A DNA stretch of 64,000 nt from Jacaranda mimosifolia (lineage: Eukaryota > Streptophyta > Magnoliopsida > Lamiales > Bignoniaceae). The position numbers were made by a program, and so were the translations under genes. Below the pieces are notes generated by a model. The model was not told the DNA's origin. It saw only the letters and a program-made list of their open reading frames with translations, and did no database searches. The stretch's first letter is position 1. Every line of letters begins with the position of its first letter. Of this stretch, positions 11,725 through 24,092 are shown in pieces. The stretch is taken from positions 31,228,501 to 31,292,500 of the forward strand of contig CM032117.1 of assembly GCA_018894105.1 (NCBI GenBank), written 5' to 3'.

Positions 11725-12958
11725 TGAATGAAGTTTTTCATCCAAATACCCTTCTTTGCAACTTCTGAAGCAGCAATATATTCTGCCTCCGTAGTAAAGT
11801 CAGTCGTGGTGTCTTGTTTAGAACTCTTCAACTCGTCGCACTGCCATTAACGTAAAATACGAATCCAAAAGTGGATTTTAGGTTATCTATATCAGATTGA
11901 AAACTTAAATCTAAAAACCCTTGTAGTTTCAATTCTCTACCACTATAAACTAAAAACAAGTCTATAGTCCTTCTCAAGTGCTTAAGGATTACTTTTACGA
12001 CTATCCAATGACTTTCATCGGGATTAGATTAGAAATGGCTCGTAATACTTAGAGCATATGCCCCATCCAGTCTTATATACTGAACTGCATACATTATGCT
12101 CCCAATAGCATAGGCATAAGGTATGTGGGATATTTTTTCTTTCTCGTCTTTACTCTTAAGGGCCATAGACCTAGAGAAACGAATCCCATGTCCCATAGGA
12201 ATAAATCCCCTCTTGGATTCTTGCATACTAAACCTCTTTAGTATCTTTTCAATGTACGGGATTTGGGAAAGCTCCAACATCCTTCTAGATCTATCTCTAT
12301 AGATACATATTTCTAATACATATGATGCTTCTCCAAAATCCTTCATGGAGAATTGAGTAGATAATCATGCTTTAGTACACTTTAACATTCTTACCTCATT
12401 CCTAATGAGAAGGATGTCATCGATATAAGGCACAATAAACTGTACACTACTCCCACAAGCCTTCTTATACACACATGGTTTATACACATTTTTTACAAAG
12501 CTTAACAATTTGATCGTTTTGTAAAAATGTATGTTCCAACTTTATGATGCTTGTTTGAGTCCATAAATAGACCTTTGTAGTTTGCAAATCTTTTGCTCAC
12601 TCCCCTTGGATGAAAAACCTTGTGGTTGCTCCATATAGATTTCTTCTTCAATGTCTCCATTGAGGAAAGCAGTTTTGACATCTATTTGCCATATCTTATA
12701 GTCATAATATGCCTCTTTGGCAAGTAGAATACGAATTGACTTAGGCATTGTGACTGATGAAAAGGTTTCCTCGAAATCGATACTAGGTCTTTTAGTGTAA
12801 CCTTTTGCCACTAATCGTGCCTTAAAAATTGCTACTTCTCCATTGACTCCAAGCTTTCGCTTATAGGTCCATTTGTAACCAACGAGAAGTATTCCTTCTC
12901 GTAGATCTACCAAAGTCCATACTTTGTTGAAGTACATGGAGTCTATTTTAGATCTCAT
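11725..12958 (-). pseudogene. Copia B reverse transcriptase and RNase H
   Basis: Minus-strand RT begins near 12958 with a region like the copia RT N-terminus, including LVGYKWTYKRKLG. It continues with IDVKTAFLNGDIEEEIYMEQ and GLKQAS, near-consensus copia RT motifs. The catalytic motif reads YIDD (12416-12427), between two ORF blocks separated by a frame break around 12350-12540. The block 12346-12029 carries the RT C-terminus. RNase H continues to 11725, with the codons of an EAEYIA-like motif near 11770. Broken by frameshifts, but best preserved in RT of the three copies. Confidence 0.8.
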
Positions 12959-13019
12959 GGCATCTTGCCAGTATCCCGAGTCTATATCTTACATAGCTTC
13001 CTCATAGGTCTTTGGATCA

Positions 13020-14140
13020 CTATCCGATTGGCCCGTCTCATGAAGGAATCTGAACCTTTCGGGTTGCTTCTTGATTAGATTCGTCCTTCTAAAAGTTGTG
13101 TGTAGGGCTCTTAATGTTCAGTTATTTCCACTGCTTGTGGGATTTTATGATCATCTTGAACTTCATCAAGTTCAACAACAATGCCATTTCTATCTAATAG
13201 AAATTGCTTTTCCAAAAAGTAGGCATTCCTCGAGACAAACACTTTTTGTTACAAGGGATCATAAGAATAATAACTCAAATACTCTCTTGGGTATTCCACA
13301 AACTTGCACAAGGTAGATCTACTATCCAACTTATCTCCCACTATCTATCTCACATAGGTAGGAGATCCCCAAACCCTAAAGTATTGGTAAGAGGGTGTTT
13401 TGCCATACCAAATCTCATGCGGTGTTTTTAGCACCGACTTTAAAGGTACTACATTTAGTAGCTTCGCCGTCATTTGTAAAGCGCATCCCCAGAAGAATAT
13501 GGGCATATTGAAAAGCTCATCATGGAACGTACCATGTCTATCAAAGTACGATTTCTTCTTTCAGCTACTTTATTGTGTTAAGTGTGATGGGTGGAGTCCA
13601 TTGTGAGTTAATCCCATTCTCTCTTAGATAATTTAAAAACTCGATACTTAAGTATTCTTCTCCCCAATCCGATTGAAGAGCTTTAATACTAAGTCCATTT
13701 TGCTTTTCTACTTGATTCCTATACTCTTTGAACTTTTCAAAGGCTTCAGACTTGTACTTCATAAGATATACGTGTTCGAACCGACTATAATCATCGTTAA
13801 AGGTGATGAAGTAGGAATAGCTTCCTCTCATACTAACTCTTAGTAATTCACAAACATCCGTAAGGATCAAATTTGAAAGACTTGTTGTACGCTCCGTTTG
13901 TCCTACAAAAGGAGTCTTGGTCATTTTTCCCTTTAAACAAGATTCACAACTAGGAAGTTCCTCAATGCCACTAACATTTAGTGCTTTGAGAGCTTCTAAC
14001 TTGCTCATCCTATTTTTAGAAATATGCCTAAGTCTTGTATGCCAAAGAATGGCATCTTCTTGGTTATCTAATTTCATTTTACTTGATTGAATATGCATTT
14101 GTGAAGGTCGGGAATCTAGTATGTATAACCTATTATTCAA
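13020..14140 (-). pseudogene. Copia B pre-integrase and integrase
   Basis: An open stretch of 191 codons (14140-13565) contains the HHCC pre-integrase domain (LWHTRLRHISKNRMSKLEAL, then CESCLKGKMTK) followed by the integrase core. In the core the first catalytic Asp lies in LTDVCELLRVS and the second in LQSDWGEEYLS, where the usual SDNGGEF has become SDWGEEY. The rest of integrase, including the equivalent of GTPIFWKRNFYLIER-type tail sequence, is frame-broken to about 13020. It would catalyse cDNA insertion if intact. Confidence 0.82.
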
Positions 14141-14399
14141 TACACCTTATGCAATTAAAGAACCATTCTTTAATGTTTTTAATACTCCATTCGATATAGA
14201 AAAATCAAATCCTTCATTATCAAGAACGGATATTGAAACAATGCTCTCAACAGTTGGGGTACATAATAAAAAGGATTTAACTTAATACAAGCATTTCACA
14301 TGTCTAACTTTACCACGCCTTGGACCGTGGGGGCAACCTTTGCTCCATTTTTGAGGTGGAGGATCATATCCCCCTCATGTAGACTCTTTCTTCTTTCCA

Positions 14400-15307
14400 T
14401 CCCCTATAACGAATTACAAAGGTGAGAACTGCGTGCGATATCAAATACCCATGAGGAAGAATTAGTCGTTAAGTACATTTCAATGAAGTACACACCCTCC
14501 CAAGGAGGGCAAGATATTCTTTGCAATTTATTTCCAATACCATTTGTCACCATAGTAGAAACAAGATGCATCAGTCTTGTCACCTTTATTTTTCTTGACT
14601 CCCCTCGAACCCTTCAAGGGTTGCTTCCCTTTTGAGGAGAAACTCTTCTTTCTCTTACCTCCCTTTCTAGGGCCCTTTGACTTTGAGGTGGAAGCAAGAA
14701 TAAGAGGCTTTCCTTTTTCATAGTTGCCTCAGCAGTCACAAGCAAGTTCACCTATTCATTAATCATGACCTCTTACTTGGACATATTGAAGTTCATAACG
14801 AATTGGTCGAACAAATGAGGCAGCGATTAGAGGATCAAATCCATGTAAATTCATAGTCCATGACCACATCTAGTTGTCCAAGCTTCTCAATGATCCTTAT
14901 CATCTTAAGGCCATGATCATGGACATTAACACCTTCACCCATCCATGTCCAGAAGAGCTCATTCGATAAAGCAACCGTTTATGTCGAGTTTGGACACCAT
15001 AAAACTCTTGTAGGTGTTTATAGATCTCACATGCATGTCTTATATGCTCATGAGTCTTTTGAAACTCATTAATCATGGAAGACATCATGAGCCATCTTAC
15101 TTGTAGATCATCATCCACAAGTTTAGTGAACACTTCACGTGCCTCATTGGTGGCATCGTCACCCAATGTATCTAGCGGATATTGATCAAGTACGTAAGTC
15201 CTCTTTTCAGAGTCAAGAATGATTTTAAGGTTTCTTAACCAATCATGGAAGTTAGGCCCAGTAAGTTTATTGGTTGACAAAATGCTTGCAAGTGGATTTT
15301 TAGCCAA
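14400..15307 (-). pseudogene. Copia B gag
   Basis: The ATG at 15307 opens 135 codons starting MAKNPLASILSTNKLTGPNF, then HDWLRNLKIIL, the classic start of plant copia Gag. This is the only copy of the three whose Gag N-terminus survives. The frame shifts after about residue 110 (GVQTRHKR), and the C-terminal part, with the basic linker and a degenerate zinc-knuckle region, is traceable by similarity to element C down to about 14400. Confidence 0.8.
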
Positions 15308-17236
15308 TTTCTTTGTTTGAAGATCTCAAAAATTTGTAAGATGTGAAAAAAGAGTATAAGCATATGATTAAATTATTGATATTGCAAAAAACATGTTTAT
15401 AGTCTTTCAAGCATCTTTTGCTCCCACTATTTTATCAAATCCTTCACCCCTTTGAAGAATTCGGGAAATCTCATTTCTTAGTGAGAATCAAGACCTAAAG
15501 GACTTGTAAGTAGACCCCCATGACCAGATGTATATCCACAAACAATCCAAAGGTAAGCAACTCTTGCTAATTGCATCTTATGTAACTCCTGATATATTTT
15601 GCCTAACCATTTCATGTAGATCTCCTATAAGGACAACCTCTACATTACTTGGTGTTAAGTCGAGTGTACCAAACAAGTTTTGATTCGAGACAGGCACCAC
15701 AACATCCTCTGTGACCGACTGTATAATATGTGAGCATTCTCATATCAAGGGTGCATCTCATGTTAAGTATATGGTCACAACTTTCCTAAGTGTGACCCCC
15801 GTAACCGGATGTATATCACACAAAGATAGTAACATCGGCATGCCACATACTATTGGTAAAAGGCATGGATTAACTAAAACGCTTTTAATTCGTATCCATT
15901 TTAACTTAATATTTGAAAAGCACTTAGACATTCCAAGTTGAGGGTTTTGCTTACAAATATCTCATCATTTTTATCTTCTTATTTAGGTTTTCTTTATCAT
16001 AACAATGCATCTCATACATCAATAGGATATGGAAAGCATAAATAAGTAAATGCGTCTATCATGTTCCTAGAGTGGGATGACCATGAGCCTAACCAAGTAG
16101 TGTACTTAGAGCCATAGGTGCACCACCTAGTTGATTTTAAGTGGGTTGATTAAGTCTAGCTATTACATAACTGTATCCCATACATACATGGGTCTTCAAA
16201 AGTCTCCATGCCTCTAATGGCCTTCTTTGCTCCATGCAATATTTACATGAGAAAGAAATCCTCACTCCTAGTGATTCTACTCTCATAACGTTTTACAAGA
16301 TAGAATAAAAGAAGCATGCAAGCCCCAATTTAATACAACCCCTTTTCAATAACTTGAAACAAATAAAATCAATATTAAAGGCATGATCATCCCCATTCAT
16401 TCATCATATATTCAAAAATTAAATGAACAATAAATAAATCTAGAATTAACAATTAATTCCAATAATTGAGTGCTTATCTCATTAACAAATAATTGGCCAA
16501 GCATAAAGTTTATGCCATAAATTAAAGATTAACTTTAACCAACTTTTAAAAGTATTCAGAGATGTCAAACATAATCTTGAGATCTTGCACAACTCTTGTG
16601 CATCTAATACATGTGATTTAAAATTATTTTGGTCATCAAAGAGGCCCAAGTAACAGCTCAAAACTCGCCAAACCTGAAACTAGGTGCTGCCCGGCCAAGT
16701 GCGTGCCTGGCTAGGCAATTGTCCTGTTTTTGGGGTCATGGTCAAGTCAAACCAATTTTGGCTCAAATTTTATGCACCAAAAATTTACAATACATTCTAA
16801 AAATTAAATCACACATTATGGATGAATTTCCATATTCAAAACACCTTTTGAAAATGGAAATTCAAGTGTTCAAACATGCTTCCAAAACTAGTTTAAGTAA
16901 GAATCATATTCTTCAAAAATCTCCAACAAAACTCCAATCAAATTTGATCCAAAAATGACCAAAACATCTTAAGGCCAATCAACAGATGCTATATCAACAT
17001 ATAACATCAATTAATGTCAAATCAACATTCTACATTAATAGCTATGAATTAAAACATACTAATCATATGAATCAACACTTAAAACACATTAGCATGCTTT
17101 TAATTCATCAATCAAGGAGCCACATACAACATCATCCAAATGCTATAATTCATCAATTGAATCAAGAATTTGGTGATATAGATCAATCCATCATATGAAT
17201 CAATCAGAACAAAAATCCAAATCTAAGCATGAATTA
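15308..17236 (-). other. Untranslated leader of copia element B
   Basis: This is the non-coding region between primer-binding site and gag, collinear with 2674-5017 (+) and 31250-33215 (-). Three copies of a motif close to GTGACCGGATGTATAT are readable on the plus strand at about 15523, 15708 and 15796. No coding potential is credible; short open stretches such as 16629-16958 are not conserved in the other copies. Confidence 0.65.
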
Positions 17237-17249
17237 GGCTCCGGTACCA
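17237..17249 (-). other. Primer-binding site of element B
   Basis: The minus-strand sequence TGGTACCGGAGCC lies two bases from the LTR end. It matches the complement of the 3' end of initiator tRNA-Met (TGGTATCAGAGCC, the standard copia primer) except at two positions. Position and sequence both support the call. Confidence 0.75.
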
Positions 17250-17251
17250 CT

Positions 17252-19474
17252 TGAAAGCAAGTAAGGCACTAGGATCCAATAATAAAATTTCAAAAGCTTA
17301 AATAAGCTAGTGCTTACAAGAAACTAAGGATCTAAACATGCTTTAGGATTTGGATTTGGTTGAAGAGTTACCTTAAGAGCTTAAATCCAAAGGTAGATTG
17401 AAGAACTCCTTCTTCAAATAGAATCTGCCAAATAGTAGCGTAGTTGGAAGCAAGCGATTTGATCAATTTAAAACTCTCCAAAAATACTAAAAAACTTCCA
17501 GTAGATGCTCAACACCTTGAGAAAGCTGATGGAATAAATTTCAGCTTGAAACTCCTTTTGGATCTCCTGAAATAAAATCGACCAGAGACTGATCTTGCAA
17601 ATGGATCTCCAAAAGCTTAGCAAACCATTTGTTTTACCTCTATTGAAATTATCCACACACCAATCCAAATCCTACTACTCCTCACTTTTAGCTAGAGAAA
17701 GAAAGGAGAGTTGATAAGGAGATGGCCAATTTTAGGGTAGGGAGAAGAAGAGAAAAGTTGACCTTCAACATATGAATGAAAACCTTGAAAATTGAGGGAA
17801 AAGTGCGAATCTAATTCTTCACTTGCTAAATTGTGCATGTCGCCCCCCTCATGCTATATCTATATATAGAGTGAGGATGGTTGATGCACACCTTCCCCAA
17901 GGAGGGGGGACAGCCAACATGCATGCCATGCATGCTTAGTTGGCAAATTCAAATCTAATTTGAATTTGTGTGCATTTGAATTACATTTGAAATCTAATTT
18001 CAACTTAATTAAATGCCACACTAAAAATGATTCTATCATTTGAATTTTCTCTCCAAAGAATATTATTCTCATTAATTAAATTAAAAAATTTAATTTTATT
18101 ATTTAAATATTGACTTAACTTTTAAGTCAACTAGCTTAACTCTTTAAGCTTAATTTTGTTAAGTTAACTTGACCAATTGATGGTCACATGGTACCAAATA
18201 ATTAACTCTTTAATTACTGGTATAATTTAACTCCTTAAATTAGTTGAGCAATTTAACACTTAAATTAATCAAGCCAAAATTGACATTAATTTAAATTACC
18301 CAAAAATGGGTCTCCATGGAAAGAATTTTCTAACACTTAGAAAGTTTCCCCATTACTTAGGAAATGTAGTTGGCTTTTGTGTGTGGCCCGATAGATTCTA
18401 CCACTCATGGGGCATGGGCTCACAACTCCTTGTGACTTTTGAATATCATATATTCATTTTAGTTTAAAGTCCTTTTAAACTAATCAACTCAATTCAATTA
18501 ATCTCCATCAATTGAAGAGTACCCAATCTCCATGGTCGAAGTCCAACCCCATGCCCATGGAGCCCAACAAATTGGCCGAAGTGAATGCTTTTAGAAAACC
18601 ATCATAGCTTTAGTGTACCATGCAAATACAATCTTTCCCTCTCCTATCTCTCAAAAGAGGCCTAGGGTAAGATATTTGTCTATTCCCTAATAGCCTTGAT
18701 GCTATGTCTCTATTCCCAATGTTTGATTCTACTTTATGACCTCATTTTTGGAAAACTCATTTTCTAAATTATCATACTACCTTGCGCAAGAATTTCTTGG
18801 AATCGATCATTATAGAATACATAGGAGATGTACTTGTCCTTCACAAAGACAAGGAGTCGGGTTCCGACTTAGATCTCACAAACCTCCATATCTAAGTAGC
18901 TCATGCCCAATCACCACCCAAACGGCCTGCTAAGTGACTAGGGATGAGACAAAGCGTAAGGATCTAAGCACAAGGTTACCATGGATTCTTAGGTTAAAGG
19001 ACTAATTTATGCACTAGTGAGAGCAGGAGAACTTTCCACTACCGACTTGCCACTCCGGCTATCTAGTAGCTTTTCCGATAGGTCTTCAATGCCTTGTTCC
19101 CTAACAAGCACCTATTGAAATACATCCATATCTCATATGATATTGCCCATGGAACAAAGCAATATCCAACTCCTTAGATCTATGCATTGTTAGTGCAAGT
19201 CTATCAGGATCTTAGATGCCCTATCTCTTAAGATCCCATGACTTGGAAGATTTAAGATCGCGACCATGTAAGACTTATTCCATGATCACCACCTAGTGCA
19301 TGGCCAAGTCCCTTAGTCTTGTGTGATCTAAGGGTTTCAACCAAACGCCAGTGAAGCAAATATAAGCATAAGATGAAGATGGCCATATTATTAATATCAT
19401 TCAATCAAGACTGTATCACAAGTGAAATAGTTTACAATGCCAATCTAATTGGCTTACTTCGCACTATTCCAACA
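17252..19474 (-). repeat. 5' LTR of element B, complete
   Basis: 2223 bp, from TGAAAGCAAG at 17252 to ATTCCAACA at 19474 on the plus strand, giving TG...CA ends in element orientation. This is the reference full-length LTR for the family in this window. It contains a TATATATA-like box near 17863-17872. The promoter palindrome seen in sister LTRs is degraded here (17878-17900). Confidence 0.85.
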
Positions 19475-20862
19475 TGGTTAACCAAAAGCTTTCATTCGGC
19501 CAATTGTTAAGCTCCATGGGCTTGAGGTTGGACATCGACCATAGAGATTGGGTACTCTTCAATTAATAGAGATTGATTGAATTGAGTCGATTAGTTTAAA
19601 GGAATTTAAATTAATGTGAATATTTGATATTCCAAAGTCACAAGAGTTGTGAGCCCATGTCCAATGAATGGTAGAACCTAATGGGTGACACACAAAATTC
19701 AATTGGAAATCCTATTTGATGAAGTGAATTTTCTAAGTGTTAGAAATTTCATCATGATCGATTTTGAGGAAGTAGAAGGTTGACTAGTTTTTGATCATTT
19801 TGGCTTTGATCAATTTAATTGTTAAATTGATCTAAATAATTTAAGGAGTTAAATTAAGATCAATTAAATTAAGAGTTAATTTAATTGGTGACATATGACT
19901 ATCAATTGGCCAAGTTAACTTAAAAAGTTAAGTTAACAATAAATAGCCTAAAGAGTTAAGCTAATTGACTTAAGAGTGTAGTCAAAGGTTAATTAATTAA
20001 ATTAAAGTGTTTAATTTAATTAAAATGAAGATTTAATTTTGGAGGGAAAAATCAAATGAAGATTTCATTTAGAGTGCATTAGAATTTAATTTGTATAACA
20101 TTTCATGAGATAAAATAAAGATTCCAAACGAAATTCAAATGCAAGTGAAATGTAATTTCACATGCAACTTGCTTACTTAAGTGGCACCTCATGGGAGGTG
20201 TGATGCCAAATGGCATCACACCTTCCCTCCCTCTATATAAGAATATAAAGTGTCCGGTCACTTAGAGGTTAAGCATAGCAAATCTAGATCTAAAAGTTAG
20301 ATTTTCCTTTTCCCTCCAATTTCCCATATGTTGCATCATGTGTTGAAGCCTTACATTTTCTTCATTCCCTGCCTCCAATTTCGACCTTCATCATCCTTAT
20401 TTCTCCTTTAATTTTCCATTTGATCTAGGACAAATTAGATTGTCCATTGGTGTGTGGATCTTATCATTAGAGGCAATGCATTTGGATTGTTAAGCTTTTG
20501 GAAATCTTCTATTTGGGTAGTAAGTTTGGAGCGTCCATTGGAGGTCTTGCTGAAACGTTTTTGAAATGAAATTTTTACCAGAGAATCATAAAGGTGTTGA
20601 TGATCTTTTGGTCCAAGTTTCACTCAATTCCGAGGTGCCTTGGCTGGGAAAACGTAGCTCACACTCTACTGCTCCAGGAGGAGACTGCTTTGGAGAGATC
20701 TAGCTAGTCTTCATCATTTCTATTAGAATTTTGCTTTTGAGGCCATTTTCTAACCTTAATCCAGTTTTATAGCATGAATTAGATCCTTGTGGAGGTGTAA
20801 ATCAAGTTAGATTTCAGTTTTTAATTATTATTAATTTGATCCTTGGCTTACACCTTTCCTCA
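19475..20862 (+). repeat. 3' LTR of copia element A, second part
   Basis: Plus-oriented LTR sequence collinear with 1385-2673. It carries a perfect 12-bp inverted repeat GGTGTGATGCCA / TGGCATCACACC (20197-20222, 2-nt loop) 11 bp before TATATAA (20234-20240). It ends in CTCA at 20862. It abuts element B at 19474/19475 and probably completes the LTR begun at 10599. Confidence 0.75.
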
Positions 20863-21949
20863 GTAGACATCTAATTTTTTTTCAATTTTTAGGATTCTTC
20901 TTAATGCCTTATTTGGATATTTCGATATTTTGTTGTTGTCTTTTATTGTTCTTTACTCAATCAATACTTTTGCTATTATTTTAACTATTTATACATCTCT
21001 TCACCCCTCTGTCCGTCCACCTTATTTACTTGTTCGGAAGTGGTGACAAAGAGCAGACATCTCTAATAAGTAATGCACAGTATTTGATATGCAATTGTTG
21101 GAAGGTAATCGGTGGCTCTGTTGAGTTGAATGTCATAGACTATATTTTTACATTATGTGTTCCATTCTAACTGGGAAGTCCGATGAGACTATTAGGGATA
21201 CTATGTGCGCCTAATAGCCGTTCTTTTTAAAAAGGTCCGATAGTATTAGTTCAGATAGATTTTTCCAAGCAGCCATTCATATTGAGGAGTTCCACTGCTT
21301 AGCTCATTCTAGTGTTTGGATCAACCATTCTCATGCAAGAGTCCATGTTGATTATCAAAATTAAATAAACAGGTCTACTAATTAATTTAGATCCATGTAT
21401 TGGGATTGGCAAGATTGAGTACGGTGATCTCCGTCTTTATCCTTGGTTTATGCATTCTTTTGTCGACATGACTTCTATAGGTTCGTACATTGGCTCTTTC
21501 TTCTTTATTTTCTTACTTTGTTGTGTAGTTAGCCGTTATTAAGTCCCTAAATGTATGTTCAAATATTTTCTGTAAGGTAAGTTTTTTAGGAAAAAATTTG
21601 CTACAATGGAATATATAGTAAAGAAAATGCAATCTCCCATTTAAATAAGTATGCAGTAAATACATAGTACATTTAAAGTGAGTGCCAAAAAAAAAGGAAA
21701 TGAGGCATGCATTAGGGAGAAATACGATAATTGATGCTAGGGAAAAGTGAAACTTTTTTATTTTTTATCCTTTTTCTTTTTTGTAGTTGGGATGGGGTTG
21801 TTTTCCTAGGAAATAGAGTGTGTGTGCCTCTAATTGCCACTCCATCTAGTCATCATCTCGTCATCCAACTTTCTATTTTTTCATCAACGGTTGGTGCAAC
21901 TATGCCATGGTCTTGGTAGGTCGTTCGCATTGGGGACTTTAACTATTTG
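20863..21949. other. Unclassified AT-rich DNA, probably decayed repeat
   Basis: No ORF, terminal repeat or RNA gene is recognisable. The region lies between the end of element A and the protease of the minus-strand gypsy fragment. Part of it could be the lost RT region of that fragment, but no RT motif is readable. Confidence 0.4.
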
Positions 21950-24092
21950 AAGACAATAGAAATAACATAACATTTCCATGATTCCTCTATGTTACACATA
22001 ACTTCTCTTGTTCCCACTAGCATTAGGAATTTCATCTTCTAATGGTAAGTAGGTACTACAGTTTAGAAGTCAATTAAGTGGTAAGCAGATGGAGCGTCTA
22101 ACACTAGGTATAGTACCATTAGAGTTTGCCATTTAGGAACAATGTCTAATGAAGTGGTTAACTATATAGAGCTTACAGAAGTGATGAACAACTCTCTAAA
22201 TCCAACTAGGAAGGCCTAAACTAGCTCAAGGTTCAGTGAGGCCATATCCATTTTATTTAGTGTGGATAGGAAGAATGTGGTGGCTGAACTCTTATCGAAT
22301 AAAATCTTTTGTATGGAATAGTTTGCAACCTCTGGGTTGATCATCATAGGGAAGTCAAGTCGCAGGTCATAATAATACCATAGCATATGTTTCAAGTAAT
22401 CATCCATGAAAGAGATTAGCTCTGAACTCATTAATAAGTGGGAAATGGTGCCCTAGTTCTGGCCTTTATCATTTAATTGTTTTTGCATTATCCTTCCATA
22501 GGACCTAGAGTCCCTTCTTGTTAGTTTGTTTACAATCATGTCTATGATGCCCCAACGCCGCAGCTATTCCTATTTCTGTGATGGTCTAGCTTTAGACTAT
22601 GTAACATCTCTCTAGGTTGAGGTCGATTTCCATCTTTATGTTTGTGTCTACTAGCGATGTGCTTTTTCAAATGGCCTTGCTGTATAGAGCACTCTAGCTC
22701 GTTATGTAGTTGTAAATAGTCTTCCATGTCGTGTCCTTTTTGTTAGCAAAAGCAGCACTATTTCTTTGAATACTTTGTTTCCAAACGCTCTAGCAACTTT
22801 TTCAGCTTTTCCAAAATGTGTTCATCCTTGATGACCATCAACACCTTTTTTCTGGTGGTGTGGAGAGATGTGTAATGGTGGAACCATTTGATTGGCAAGT
22901 GGGCTCGATCCTTATGCTGCTTATCATCCCTTTCGCCTTTTGACTTGGCTTTCTTATTGAAGCTGGTGCCCACAAACTTCATCTATTCCATCCCCTCTTA
23001 GGCCATATATTTATTGGCCAAGTAGAGCAAATGATCCATTATCTAAGGTCATTCTCTAGAGGGTATTTATGCGGCCTTTGTGTCTGAGGCCTAGAAATAA
23101 GATATTAATAAGGAAATTGACATTGAGGTTATCAATTTTCAAGATATCATTATTAATGCATGTGAAAAACTCTCTTAATGATTCTCCTTCATTTTGCTTG
23201 ATAGAGTGCAAGTGAACGTGAGATAGTGTGGACTTTCATTTGTTTGCAACTAGTGCAAGAACTTGTCATATAGTTCATCATAGCAATATATGGACCTAGG
23301 TCGGAGCTTAATAAACCAATCTAACATTATTCCTAGAAAGATGGTATCAAGGAGCTTAAAGTGTATGTTGTCACTATGATCATGCAGTTACATGATGTGT
23401 TCAAATTGTAACAAGTGCTCAAGGAGGTCCGTAGATCCATCATATCTATGCAATCTATGGGGATGTTGTTGTCCGACTATACTCTTTCTTCTACAACACC
23501 CTATGAAAAACGAGGGTGCCTTATTCTTCATTCTTATATGAGGGTCCATCCTAAATGAAAAGTAGTCTGAATATCTCTTAGAAAAGTCTTCTAGTTTTCA
23601 TTAAGTTGTTGAACCTAATTAGATACCTCCTCCCTGTCACGCACCTCTGCTAGTTGATAACTTCAGCCGATAACTTCAATTGGGCTAGTCATGCTCTTGG
23701 TCTAACCTCTAGGAAAGCGATACGCAATTTGGCCCGGATATCTCCTCGATAGAATTGGCCATCTCTTCATAGCTATGTGGCTACACTGGCCTCCCCATTT
23801 GTGGTGTATTGTCCCCATCATTTAGGTTTTGATGTTTGGCATTTGGTGGGGTGTAATATATTTGATGCTATGAGGGGTTTGTGCTGGTTAAAATAGCCAT
23901 ATTTTCTTCTACTCTGATAAGCTAGTGCAGTTGCTCCATAGGTAAGGCCATTACATTCATTGGTTCGACCTTAGGGCCTAGAATGTCTTGTCCATCCCTA
24001 GCCAAGCTATTTGCAATTGTATTTTTCATTTGGGTGGATGGATTGGGAGTGTGATTTTAGTTTACAAACATCGTACGCCTTGTGTTTACCAT
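21950..24092 (-). pseudogene. Ty3/gypsy fragment: gag and protease, strongly decayed
   Basis: The minus-strand ATG at 24092 starts MVNTRR, matching the gag start MVNTKR of the complete gypsy element at 47415. Later blocks also pair: 22982-22758 with the KRFHDYTPLNLPRKAVL region, 22727-22542 with the EIERLIRQGHLKKYI zinc-knuckle flank, and 22431-22216 with the protease segment (KILFDKSSATTFFLSTLNKM beside KILVDNSSSANIIFLSTLNKM). The protease tail is traceable to about 21950. RT, RNase H and integrase are absent. It is an older, related Tat-type element. Confidence 0.75.

Larger units (their letters stand above)
11508..19474 (-). mobile_element. Copia element B, minus strand
   Basis: A copia element in reverse orientation. 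From right to left it has a 5' LTR (17252-19474), primer-binding site, leader, gag (from 15307), protease/integrase (about 14140-13020), RT (12958-12029), RNase H (to 11725) and a remnant of the 3' LTR (11508-11724). It keeps every domain in order but has scattered stops and frameshifts, and most of its 3' LTR with the polypurine tract is deleted. It sits inside the 3' LTR of element A. Confidence 0.8.
1075..20862 (+). mobile_element. Copia element A, composite and interrupted
   Basis: A Ty1/copia-type retrotransposon in plus orientation. Its order is partial 5' LTR (1075-2673), leader (2674-about 5000), decayed gag and pol (5018-10348), polypurine tract, then a 3' LTR in two pieces (10599-11507 and 19475-20862). 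Integrase precedes reverse transcriptase, which defines copia order. A solo LTR (7407-9611) interrupts pol and element B (11508-19474) lies in the 3' LTR. The 3' LTR ends in CA at 20862. Many stops and frameshifts make it non-functional. Its 5' end is outside the window. Confidence 0.8.

Noticed and set aside
16629..16958. 109-codon plus-strand ORF as a gene
   Set aside because: It runs antisense to the leader of copia element B, and is not open in the collinear leaders of A and C.
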